A stretch of 12,224 bases of DNA from Deltaproteobacteria bacterium (GCA_019307645.1 JAFDJF010000011.1:1-12224), one strand, 5' to 3'; positions 1-7,355 are shown, counted from the stretch's first letter. Translations and numbers: made by a program. The notes: a model not told the origin generated them from the sequence alone.

Positions 1-2146
1 TATCTTCGTAGCACGCCAGGAATTTATAGTATTCCTCAAACGAATCAAGAAATGCGGCATTGTCAAATTTCGATTTGTCTTGGAGCCTGCTGAGATTGGT
101 CGCTTTCTTATAAAACCGCATCCCATAGCCCCGAAAATCTCCAATCAATTCAGGCATAATTTTATTCTTTACAATATGGTCGATGGCCTGCTCTTTAAAT
201 TCATATTCCGAAGGCAGTGTCAGGGGATCTCCCATCCTTTCCTCGGGATCATCAGACATCAAATTTGGTGGAACGACACTGTCTTCAATTTGGTATACGT
301 CTTCGTAGCGTTTCATAGGCCATATGTGGCTCCCATCCGGCGCCAGAATTTTAATATCGATATGCATATAAGCAGTCATCGTGTGATTCACAAGCTGGAA
401 CGGGGTTTCCTCTTTCACCTCAGCCTCGATCTTTGGCGGAATGGTCAGAAGTCTTTCCTCTATCAGTTCTAACTGACGTGCAATTTGACTCTTACTCATT
501 CGCTTTTCTTTTCTCCAATTCTTAGACTTCATTCCAGTTCTCAAATCAGCCTGCCGTATTATCAGCCTTGTATATGCTTCATTATCAACGATCTTACGCA
601 CTGTCCGCTTTCGTGTCTTCCATTCAGAATTCACTGAGGTATCCTGTTTAAGCAATCTTATTTTACCTGTTATTACTGCGTTGAATCCCCTGGAAAGGAC
701 TGCGCCCCAGTCTATGTCAGTTGTCGCGCCTGATATGGTAATCAAGTCATCCTCTTTGGTCCCTTCAAACTCGACAGTTATATTTTTAAGCCGGTTACCT
801 GTAATTTCACCCTTTAATCCCTCTTTGATCTTCCAGGTTATGTATTTACTGACACTGGGGTCGCCGATTTCCTGGGAAAAATCCAAAAAAACCGCGTTAA
901 GGGCGCTGCCTTTCTTTATCTGATCCCAGGCCTTTTTAAGGATGAGCCTGGTTATTCGAGTCTCTGACAACTGTTGCTCGGCTGAACGAAAACACAAAAC
1001 CGCTTTACCGTAATTCCCCGTCTGCAAATAATACAGCCCCTGCTGGTAGAATATATTGAATGCTGAGATGACCGTCCGAGTCATTATCTCCCTGGTATCC
1101 AAAAAAGCTGGGTCTTCTTTCAGTATCCTTTTAGACAACTCCAGCACAAGGGAATAATCCCCGGCCTTCTGAGCGTCTGTCAGGCGCCTGTAATTCTCCT
1201 GCAAGAACTTGGATCGAATCTCTTCAAAATACTTACCGGCTTCAGGATATTCAGGGTTTATCTTGTTCAGACTATAGAAAGCCCCATAAGCCTCGTCAGT
1301 CTGACCCGAATCCATGAATTTCCGGCCTTTTTCAAAGATCACAGGCGACCAGTCAGGCGCCAGTTTAACAATCAACTGATTTACCTTTAAATGGTCATCA
1401 ACTATTTCCTTTGACTGAATCAATGCCGCCATGGCCTCCAGAAGATTATTCTTATCTGCCATTTCCTCTGCACGCCTATAGAATGTATCTGCTTCCACGT
1501 ACTTCCCGGCTGTACTGATCTCCTGTTGACTTTCATCAGATGTTTTCAACGCGTCGGCTGATTCAAAACATCTCAGAGCTAGAGGATACGCACCTTCCTT
1601 CCCGGCGTTAAAACCGGCTTCCATGTAATAACGATAGCCAACATTCTGCAGTTCCCCTATTTGATTTTCCAGATCAGGATCATCATTATACAGTTCAGAT
1701 ATTTCTTTCAATGTATTGACTGCCTCGACCCACTTATTGTTTTGGGTAAAGCCTTCAGCCTGTGAATATTTCTCCTTTATCTTCTCATATTCGTTGCTTA
1801 CTTCCCGTTTGTAATCATTTGCCTTTTTATTGTTCTCATCATAAGCAAGCGCTTTTCTCAAAAGCTCAAGGGCTGTCTTATGTTTTTTGTTTTCAAAAGC
1901 CTGAATGGCTTTTTCAGTATAATCAACGGCAATAGTCTCACCCAGTTCATCGAGCTTTCTTTTAATTTGTGCGTCGTCCGGTTTGGCTCTCAGCGCCTGT
2001 TTGTAGTAATCATATGCCTTTTCGTAATCCCGTTGATTTTCCAATCGAACGGCAGTGGTTACAGCGTCTCTGTATCCTTTTGGCGCGCAACCGGCAAACA
2101 TACACAGAATAAAAATAGAAAATGACACAATGACAGACTTGTGCAT
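1..2146 (-). CDS. TPR-repeat outer-membrane lipoprotein, C-terminus beyond window
   Basis: An uninterrupted frame of 715 codons runs from an ATG at 2146 off the left edge. The start has GAGG eight bases upstream. Residues 1-19 form a lipoprotein signal peptide with hydrophobic core and lipobox FAG-Cys20. Phe at -3 is slightly unusual, and residue 21 is Ala, so outer-membrane sorting is likely. Helical TPR-like repeats follow, clearest near residues 28-60, 71-112, 270-302 and 367-395. From about residue 415 the style changes to mixed alpha/beta: NAVFLDF (417-423), then ISGATTDIDWG and GFNAVITGKI (to about 492). This order resembles the nucleotide-binding-like fold of CsgG/LpoB-type periplasmic proteins; that is inference. 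Residues about 560-715 are rich in charged and aromatic residues and match no domain I know. The gene lies 62 bp after the caspase-like gene with no visible promoter, so co-transcription is likely. Role inferred: outer-membrane scaffold. TPR lipoprotein call is firm, function unknown. Confidence 0.85.
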   Translation of the reverse strand, partial: MHKSVIVSFSIFILCMFAGCAPKGYRDAVTTAVRLENQRDYEKAYDYYKQALRAKPDDAQIKRKLDELGETIAVDYTEKAIQAFENKKHKTALELLRKALAYDENNKKANDYKREVSNEYEKIKEKYSQAEGFTQNNKWVEAVNTLKEISELYNDDPDLENQIGELQNVGYRYYMEAGFNAGKEGAYPLALRCFESADALKTSDESQQEISTAGKYVEADTFYRRAEEMADKNNLLEAMAALIQSKEIVDDHLKVNQLIVKLAPDWSPVIFEKGRKFMDSGQTDEAYGAFYSLNKINPEYPEAGKYFEEIRSKFLQENYRRLTDAQKAGDYSLVLELSKRILKEDPAFLDTREIMTRTVISAFNIFYQQGLYYLQTGNYGKAVLCFRSAEQQLSETRITRLILKKAWDQIKKGSALNAVFLDFSQEIGDPSVSKYITWKIKEGLKGEITGNRLKNITVEFEGTKEDDLITISGATTDIDWGAVLSRGFNAVITGKIRLLKQDTSVNSEWKTRKRTVRKIVDNEAYTRLIIRQADLRTGMKSKNWRKEKRMSKSQIARQLELIEERLLTIPPKIEAEVKEETPFQLVNHTMTAYMHIDIKILAPDGSHIWPMKRYEDVYQIEDSVVPPNLMSDDPEERMGDPLTLPSEYEFKEQAIDHIVKNKIMPELIGDFRGYGMRFYKKATNLSRLQDKSKFDNAAFLDSFEEYYKFLACYED

Positions 2147-2208
2147 ATTACTTACCTCAACAGTTATGAATTATCTGGTGTCCACCCTGACCCAATACTG
2201 TGGGAATT

Positions 2209-3642
2209 CTAATAATTAGGATTTCTGGACAAATAAATAGAGGCGCCGGAAGAGCCACTCCGCCTGGGATACTGTTCAGCCCCCATCGATTTGGCATGTT
2301 CTGAAACATGTAATTTGACGAAAGGCCATATTTCCTCAATACCGACAAAACCGTCTGAAGTGATATCCGCTTCACCGGAAAGACCCCTAATGAGAAAATA
2401 AGAAAACAGGCCGTGTTTTAAGCGGGGTGATTCTATTGATGTCTGGTCTGCCTGGCTTGAGGTAATGATAACGTAGTCTTTTCCGCTGCCCAGGTATGAT
2501 TCAAGCCCTCGAATTGCAGTCGGCTTTACAACCATACCTGAACTGAAACATGCATCTACGAAAAAAACTATGGTGTCGGCTTCAATGTCGGCAATTTTTG
2601 TCGCCAGTGTCAGATTTGAAAAAGCGGTGGATTTAATCCTGTTACCTTTCTCGTTTCCGATGATGGTATCATAAGTCAGCCAGTATGTATCTGAGCCATT
2701 GGGATAGGTAAATCCATGACCGGCATAAAATACAAAAAACAAATCCTCTTTGCGATCAGCTTTAAGCACCATATCATCAAACTTGAACTTGATATTTTTT
2801 TCTGTTGCTTCTTCATCAATTAAAATAGTAACATTTTCCGGCTTAAACAGTCCCGTGCGGGGACCCGTCAGCACTCTGTAAATCTCCCTGGCGTCATTCT
2901 CAGCATAATTTAATGGGTTGATCGTTGGATCTCTGTATTTTCCGACCGCAATTATCAAGGCGTATTTGGTTCCGATATTCCCAAAAGCACTGTCGTCTTC
3001 GCATCCGGAAGCCCATTCAGCGCCTTCTTCAAACAGGTCGGTAATCCTCATGTAGGTCAGATTTCTGAGCTCTTTTGGCTCTGTTATCTCTTGTGATTTG
3101 CATAAATTTGACTGAGCGGCTTTGGTATTGTTAAGCTTATAAAATGTATAGGCCAGATTGACGTATAAATCGGGTGATTGACCGCTGAGAGTTCCGAGCA
3201 GGCCTTGTTTTTTTGCTTCATCATATCGGCCCATTGCGTTCAGGCAGTAAACAATATCCGAATAAATCTCCGGCTCCTTTGCATCAGGAGCCAATTCTCC
3301 CCGCATTTCAACATTTTTTTTAAGGATCTGGCAGGCTTTTTCATATCTATCATGGGCCGCCTGCTTGTTACCTTGCGCGTACAGGCAATCTGCCAAATAA
3401 ATGTAAGCAGAAGCGAACTCAGGATATCCTTCTGATATCCCCATAAATGCACTTTCAGCTGATTTATAGTCCCCTTTCCAGTACAAACCCATGGCAGACT
3501 TATAAGCCTCCATCAATTCACTCTCAAAATCTAGAATGAGTTTACCAGAGACCTCTTCGGCAGTCTTGGATGCGTTTAATTGCAAAGTGAATATAAGGAA
3601 GAGAGCGGGCAGGAGGATAAGTATCCGGGCGATTCGAATCAT
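2209..3642 (-). CDS. secreted TPR protein with caspase-like (peptidase C14) domain
   Basis: 477 residues. The ATG at 3642 is preceded by GGAG at good spacing. Residues 1-24 form a signal peptide ending LNA. The mature protein starts with TPR-type helices (about 44-180), the usual protein-interaction part of such fusions. The C-terminal half (about 226-470) is a caspase-fold domain. KYALIIAVGKY (226-236) is strand 1. YAGHG (306-310) carries the catalytic His309. VDACFSSG (362-369) carries the catalytic Cys365. SSQADQTS (395-402) and HGLFSYFL (410-417) are typical later elements. Both dyad residues are present, so an active cysteine endopeptidase is expected. Asp363 next to the Cys recalls metacaspases and orthocaspases, which cleave after Arg/Lys; that specificity is inference. 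Export is notable because caspase homologues usually act in the cytosol. It is likely co-transcribed with the downstream TPR lipoprotein. A terminator-like hairpin lies just upstream. Confidence 0.92.
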   Translation of the reverse strand: MIRIARILILLPALFLIFTLQLNASKTAEEVSGKLILDFESELMEAYKSAMGLYWKGDYKSAESAFMGISEGYPEFASAYIYLADCLYAQGNKQAAHDRYEKACQILKKNVEMRGELAPDAKEPEIYSDIVYCLNAMGRYDEAKKQGLLGTLSGQSPDLYVNLAYTFYKLNNTKAAQSNLCKSQEITEPKELRNLTYMRITDLFEEGAEWASGCEDDSAFGNIGTKYALIIAVGKYRDPTINPLNYAENDAREIYRVLTGPRTGLFKPENVTILIDEEATEKNIKFKFDDMVLKADRKEDLFFVFYAGHGFTYPNGSDTYWLTYDTIIGNEKGNRIKSTAFSNLTLATKIADIEADTIVFFVDACFSSGMVVKPTAIRGLESYLGSGKDYVIITSSQADQTSIESPRLKHGLFSYFLIRGLSGEADITSDGFVGIEEIWPFVKLHVSEHAKSMGAEQYPRRSGSSGASIYLSRNPNY

Positions 3643-3665
3643 GGCGTCTCCATAATAAAAAATAA

Positions 3666-3694
3666 AATACCCCGCCGCAAGCGAACGGGGTATT
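3666..3694 (-). terminator. rho-independent terminator-like hairpin directly upstream of the caspase-like gene
   Basis: Read on the minus strand, AATACCCCG pairs perfectly with CGGGGTATT (9 bp), with a possible extra CGC/GCG stem in the loop. It is followed by a T-rich run (TTTATTTTTTATTA). This is a canonical intrinsic terminator. It ends only about 20 bases before the ATG of the caspase-like gene. It may end ompA-like transcripts arriving from upstream, or act as an attenuator for the caspase-like and lipoprotein genes, because no good promoter fits between it and the start codon. Confidence 0.7.
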
Positions 3695-3696
3695 AA

Positions 3697-3887
3697 ACCC
3701 TAACGTTGCATAAAATTTGAGTTCAAAACGTTTTAGATCAGGTCAGCAAGGGACGTTATGACATTTTCAGGGGTGAAAACGTATTAGACATACGATGAAG
3801 TCCTGAAAATAGCATAACGTTTCTTGATGGCCTGATATAGAACGAGCGAAAGCGTTTTTGGGCCAAAGATTTATGCAACGTTAGGGT
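3697..3887. mobile_element. MITE-like palindromic element with 18-bp perfect terminal inverted repeats
   Basis: The ends are perfect 18-bp inverted repeats: ACCCTAACGTTGCATAAA at 3697-3714 and its complement at 3870-3887. The interior is also largely self-complementary. 3738-3750 pairs with 3823-3835 (11 of 13). 3753-3771 pairs with 3802-3820 (17 of 19, around ACGTTATG and ATTTTCAGG). The apex contains CGTAT at 3780-3784 and ATACG at 3790-3794. The whole 191 bp could thus fold into one long hairpin. No protein is encoded. Target duplication is unclear: AA or TAA abuts both ends. The structure fits a non-autonomous transposable element (MITE). A structured intergenic RNA is the alternative. 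It fills most of the gap between the ompA-like and caspase-like genes; the remaining 83 bp (3888-3970) show no further element. Confidence 0.65.
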
Positions 3888-3970
3888 AACATACATTAAA
3901 CAGAGTACAAATTAATTTTACATTGCAGCATGAAGCCTAATCCCGTTTAAAAGAAGCTGGAACTGAACTG

Positions 3971-4726
3971 TTATTCTGAAAGCTTTATTACCTCAACACG
4001 GCGATTAGCGACACTGTATGGATCCTGCCGGTCGGCCAGGTGTTCAAAACCGAAGCCAGACACACTAATGCGGTCCTGCTGAATATTATAGGTGCTAACG
4101 ATATATTCCCGTGCACTCTCGGCACGTTTCAGGGACAAATCCTTATTATAGTCTGCTGTCCCGGTCATGTCCGTGTGGCCCTCAAGGCTTACCATGACAG
4201 TTTTCTGCTCCACCAGAAGCCTTCCCAACACGTCTAAATGTTTCTGGGCTGTATTAGATAGCGCATATGAATCTCGTTCAAAATGGACGTCCAAATTCAA
4301 GCCGCTGCCTGTTTTACCCTGAGAACTCGGTCGCAAAGCCCGGAAAGTGACCTCATTAAATTCCTGATCGTTTTCCAGTTTGGCCAGTTGAGTTTTCGTT
4401 TCCTCAGATTGGCCACCCTCTTCTGTGGCTATTGTCTTTCGATAATAATCCTGCGCCAACCTTTTGTATTCCGCCTGTTTATCCGGATTCAGCTCTGTCT
4501 TGTACCAATGTTCATAGTATTGAGCAATGCGTTTCAACAAATCTGCGTTATCGGGACAAGACTGGACTGCCATTTCTATATACTGTCCAGTCATTTCATC
4601 CGGCGCATTTGCAAAAGCCTTGTCAAGCATTGCTTTGCCCTCATTACAATCCGCTGCACTTGAGATGTTAACCATAAAAAGTGAAGCAATGATACCTATT
4701 GACAGTAAAGAAATAAGCTTTTTCAT
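3971..4726 (-). CDS. OmpA-family peptidoglycan-binding periplasmic protein
   Basis: 251 residues. The start at 4726 is set by a strong AGGAGGT ribosome binding site six bases upstream. Residues 1-24 are a signal peptide (MKK, hydrophobic core, ISSA cleavage site). Residues 25-125 are helical and TPR-like, with two cysteines (27 and 57) that could form a disulfide. There is no beta-barrel, so this is a soluble periplasmic protein rather than a porin. Residues about 143-250 are an OmpA C-terminal domain. GHTD (183-186), LSLKRA (197-202) and NRRVEV (241-246) are present; Asp186 and Arg201 correspond to the pair that binds diaminopimelate in peptidoglycan. The role is anchoring to the cell wall. 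Its placement between the kinase and the caspase-like gene suggests it localises or senses for that module. It probably has its own promoter at 4799-4827 and is flanked on both sides by palindromic elements of about 190 bp. Confidence 0.93.
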   Translation of the reverse strand: MKKLISLLSIGIIASLFMVNISSAADCNEGKAMLDKAFANAPDEMTGQYIEMAVQSCPDNADLLKRIAQYYEHWYKTELNPDKQAEYKRLAQDYYRKTIATEEGGQSEETKTQLAKLENDQEFNEVTFRALRPSSQGKTGSGLNLDVHFERDSYALSNTAQKHLDVLGRLLVEQKTVMVSLEGHTDMTGTADYNKDLSLKRAESAREYIVSTYNIQQDRISVSGFGFEHLADRQDPYSVANRRVEVIKLSE

Positions 4727-4798
4727 AATGCACCTCCTGATTTTGTTTTGACAGCCAATTTATTGAAATTTCGCTATTAGGGACGCGACCATTCAAAC

Positions 4799-4827
4799 CT
4801 TATGTCGTTGAGTAAAAAATTAGTCAA
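4799..4827 (-). promoter_or_regulatory. predicted sigma70-type promoter of the ompA-like gene
   Basis: On the minus strand, TTGACT (4827-4822) is separated by 17 bases from CATAAG (4804-4799), about 70 bases before the start codon. The -35 matches 5 of 6 and the -10 matches 4 of 6. It is the best match in this gap. Confidence 0.45.
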
Positions 4828-4839
4828 ATCTCTACTCAA
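4808..4839. promoter_or_regulatory. inverted repeat bracketing the ompA-like -35 box (possible operator)
   Basis: TTGAGTA (4808-4814) and TACTCAA (4833-4839) are perfect 7-bp inverted copies separated by 18 bases, with the -35 hexamer between them. The arrangement suits a dimeric regulator covering the promoter. There is no T-run to suggest a terminator. Confidence 0.3.
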
Positions 4840-4934
4840 AGACCCGAATCCATCATAAATAAACTAAATTAAGCGAAGCAAGGATAACTGTTTTACACCT
4901 AATCACAAAACTCATTGATATTATCTAGGTTAAG

Positions 4935-5122
4935 CGGTTCAGCGTTCACGGTTCCAGGTTAAAAAGCTCTAACGGGTTCATATCAAAAGGATAATTCCTC
5001 AATAGAGGCCACAACTATGCTTCACCCAATGGATGAAAGAAGCAACCCGACGAATTATGGAATAAAGCGTGGGATATCAAGTGATTATAACCGTTGGACC
5101 TTGAACCCTGAACCTTGAACCG
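4935..5122. repeat. paired heptad repeats in inverted orientation enclosing a 188-bp intergenic element
   Basis: The right edge holds four tandem heptamers: TTGGACC, TTGAACC, CTGAACC and TTGAACC (5094-5121). The left edge holds degenerate heptads in the opposite orientation (GGTTCAG, CGTTCAC and GGTTCCA type, 4936-4956). As a result 4935-4959 and 5098-5122 form a 25-bp imperfect inverted repeat. A further AAGTGAT/ATCACTT pair (5079-5085, 5123-5129) encloses the right array. ATAATTC and GAATTAT (4992-4998, 5051-5057) give internal symmetry. No convincing gene lies inside. It occupies most of the 462-bp gap between the kinase stop and the ompA-like start. The origin is unknown; it could be a degenerate palindromic repeat family or a MITE relic. 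Confidence 0.5.
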
Positions 5123-5188
5123 ATCACTTTAGGTATGAGTAAATATACGAAAAAAAATGGGTATCGTCAACTGTTTATTACGAGACCA

Positions 5189-7120
5189 TCATCTAATGGT
5201 TTCTATAAAAATACTTTTCGTACGCCACATGTCAAAAGGCTCGTTACTCAGGTTTCCCATGAGCTTTTCACACAGAGAAACAGCATTATCCGGATCCGAT
5301 AAATTATATGACCATCTATAAAAAACCTGCGATTGGGTAAAATGATAATTCTGTAAAGGCAGCATGGCCTCTTCAGAACACATTATGGCAAAAACCATTT
5401 CATTGCCGGTGGGGGGAGAAACCTCAATGCTTCCGGAACACCTTGTTTCACCGGCCTTCAAAAGATTTTTCTCTTGGCCGGCTTGTGGAAACAGCAAATA
5501 TATCCCGTCAAGATTAATATCGAACAACATGCAATAGCCCTTGCGTTTGGGTGTTACGCAAATATTGATGGAATCGCCAATTTGAAAAATTCTGTCCGTT
5601 TTTCCGGAAGTTTCTATCTTAATCCAAATCTCATCATTACGAGGGTTCAGGGAACTTAAGGTTCGTAAGGCACTAAAGCAGAAATCTCTTTTAATAATTG
5701 CGTCCAATTCTGAAAATAAGACTTCTTCATTAATTGCAGACAGTACTTCCACATGAGATTTCATCATTTCATCACCGTACACATTACTTTGTACTGTCAA
5801 CTTTTCATCCTGATCATGACCGGAAATAGTCAGCAGAACGTCACAACCGCCGTTATCTACCCTGGTAATCATCTGCTTACTGTCAAGAAAAGATTCCAAA
5901 GAGGAAAAAAAATCTGAGTTTCCGTTTCCCTCACTTGTGACAGCTGCCTTTACCATGAGCGAGCGATGCACATCGGCCTCTGAAACAGCGCCCTCCTGAC
6001 CTTTTATGGATGCCAGCATTTCTTCATTCCTAGACTTGAACGGACGCAGACTTGGAGCAGTTTTTTCAGGAACAGACGCATCAGGCTCTCTTCCTGAGTA
6101 GACGACCGTCGAGCCCTGTTTCGATCGGACCTCTTCCTGGTTGAGCAACCGACTCAAACGGTCCGGGAACATAAAAAATGTCAAAGCAGCCAGGATAATC
6201 AGGGCAGCACCGCCCAAAAGGGCAATACGCCCAAAGCGAGACATTATTCCCTTCTTGATTTTCTCGTTCGTATTGACCTCAATTCCGGATGCAGCAGATT
6301 CACGTCCTGAAATTGCATTTTTGAGATCTGCAACCAAATCCTCACAGCCTGAATACCGATCCACCTTGTTCTTTTCCAGGCACTTGAGGATAATTTTTTC
6401 ATAAGCCAGGGGAAAATCATATATTAGACTGGAAGGAGGCGGTGGTGGCTCTTTAACCTGTTTTTCAAGGATTGCAAACTCACTGTTATCATGAAAAGGG
6501 ACTTTGCCGGTAACGATCTCATAGAATACTATCCCCAGGGAATAGATATCACTTCGGCCATCAATATCTTTTTCGGCTTTGATACGCTCCGGCGCCATAT
6601 ACTTGGGCGTTCCGATTATCACTGATTGCGTTAGTGATGTGCTCTCAGTCGCCCTGGCAATACCGAAATCAGTGACTTTGACAACACCATTTTCATCAAT
6701 CATGATGTTTGCCGGCTTTATGTCTCTATGAATAATGCCTTTTGCGTGGGAATGAGAAAGCGCAAGGGCAACATCACAAATAATACCGGCCGCCTTATCA
6801 GGGGGAAAAACGCCCTGGGCCTTAAGCAACTGTGCCAGAGTCAGCCCGTTGACATACTCCATGATCAAATAATGAGTCTCATCCTGCGTTTCGATATCAT
6901 AGATATTAACAATATTCTGATGCTGCAATTTTGCCAGGATGTCGGCCTCGGCCACGAACTTTCTGAGAAGAATCTCATCGCTGGCAAGTTGTGCCGGCAA
7001 TGTCTTAATTGCGGCAAGGAGGTTGGGCAGGGATAAATGCCTGCCTTTATACACGACCCCCATGCCGCCACGGCCAATTTCTTCAAGGATCTTATATTTC
7101 CCGATGATCTTCTCTTGCAT
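5189..7120 (-). CDS. transmembrane Hanks-type Ser/Thr protein kinase with extracytoplasmic DUF4384-like domain
   Basis: 643 residues from the ATG at 7120, which has AGG seven bases upstream. A TTG at 7159 would add 13 residues ahead of the domain but has no ribosome binding site. Kinase domain about 7-270: GRGGMG loop (16-21), Lys39 in AAIK, Glu58 of helix C, HRDIKPAN (131-138) with catalytic Asp133, DFG (151-153), GTPKYMAPE ending at 178. All key residues are intact. The RD type and a Ser/Thr-rich activation loop suggest activation by autophosphorylation. One hydrophobic segment (298-317) places the C-terminal half in the periplasm. Residues about 497-585 match DUF4384: FQIGDSI, YCMLFDINLDGIYLLFP, LLKAG. 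DUF4384 often occurs in the same chain as caspase-like domains; here it is on the kinase while the caspase-like domain is encoded two genes on. Role inferred: envelope-signal receptor kinase. A near-consensus promoter lies upstream. Confidence 0.95.
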   Translation of the reverse strand: MQEKIIGKYKILEEIGRGGMGVVYKGRHLSLPNLLAAIKTLPAQLASDEILLRKFVAEADILAKLQHQNIVNIYDIETQDETHYLIMEYVNGLTLAQLLKAQGVFPPDKAAGIICDVALALSHSHAKGIIHRDIKPANIMIDENGVVKVTDFGIARATESTSLTQSVIIGTPKYMAPERIKAEKDIDGRSDIYSLGIVFYEIVTGKVPFHDNSEFAILEKQVKEPPPPPSSLIYDFPLAYEKIILKCLEKNKVDRYSGCEDLVADLKNAISGRESAASGIEVNTNEKIKKGIMSRFGRIALLGGAALIILAALTFFMFPDRLSRLLNQEEVRSKQGSTVVYSGREPDASVPEKTAPSLRPFKSRNEEMLASIKGQEGAVSEADVHRSLMVKAAVTSEGNGNSDFFSSLESFLDSKQMITRVDNGGCDVLLTISGHDQDEKLTVQSNVYGDEMMKSHVEVLSAINEEVLFSELDAIIKRDFCFSALRTLSSLNPRNDEIWIKIETSGKTDRIFQIGDSINICVTPKRKGYCMLFDINLDGIYLLFPQAGQEKNLLKAGETRCSGSIEVSPPTGNEMVFAIMCSEEAMLPLQNYHFTQSQVFYRWSYNLSDPDNAVSLCEKLMGNLSNEPFDMWRTKSIFIETIR

Positions 7121-7195
7121 CTGGTAACCTGGAGATAAATTTTTTGTTAAAATGTGCAAACCAAATCAGTAGGCATTTTAAACGATTACACCCAA

Positions 7196-7224
7196 ATTAT
7201 TGATAATCCACTTAGAACTGTCAA
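7196..7224 (-). promoter_or_regulatory. strong predicted sigma70-type promoter of the kinase gene
   Basis: On the minus strand a perfect TTGACA (7224-7219) is followed after exactly 17 bases by AATAAT (7201-7196), 5 of 6 to consensus. Transcription would begin near 7189, giving a leader of about 70 bases before the ATG at 7120. This also supports the ATG over the TTG at 7159. Confidence 0.65.
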
Positions 7225-7251
7225 TACTTTTTTGGATCTGACTCATAATCT

Positions 7252-7355
7252 CGGTATCTGATGCTTTTTTCTTGACATTTAAAGATATCTAGACCATAGT
7301 TCGTCAAAAGATACAATATGCTAAGGTTCGATTTGTTTTGAAAAGTCAGATACCG
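7252..7355. repeat. 10-bp perfect inverted repeat in the divergent intergenic region
   Basis: CGGTATCTGA (7252-7261) and TCAGATACCG (7346-7355) are exact inverted copies 84 bases apart. They flank the rightward promoter candidate, one copy before its -35 and one after the expected start. They could be paired operator half-sites or the ends of a small relic element. Confidence 0.35.
7272..7300 (+). promoter_or_regulatory. predicted rightward sigma70-type promoter
   Basis: A perfect TTGACA (7272-7277) is followed by 17 bases and CATAGT (7295-7300), 4 of 6 to the -10 consensus. It would transcribe toward the small CDS at 7646 with a leader of about 340 bases, so the assignment is tentative. Confidence 0.35.

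Noticed and set aside
4283..4663. Plus-strand open frame of 126 codons opposite the ompA-like gene.
   Set aside because: The opposite strand carries a complete OmpA-family gene with signal peptide and strong ribosome binding site. This frame is a shadow.
4970..5117. Plus-strand open stretch between the heptad arrays that reads like a peptide tail.
   Set aside because: There is no ribosome binding site, it is short, and it runs into the repeat array; chance is the simpler explanation.
5094..5121. Tandem heptads considered as a CRISPR array.
   Set aside because: The units are 7 bp and contiguous, with no spacers, and no cas gene is present.
7120..7159. TTG at 7159 as the kinase start, giving 656 residues.
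   Set aside because: There is no ribosome binding site before it. The ATG at 7120 begins directly before the kinase domain and has AGG at good spacing.
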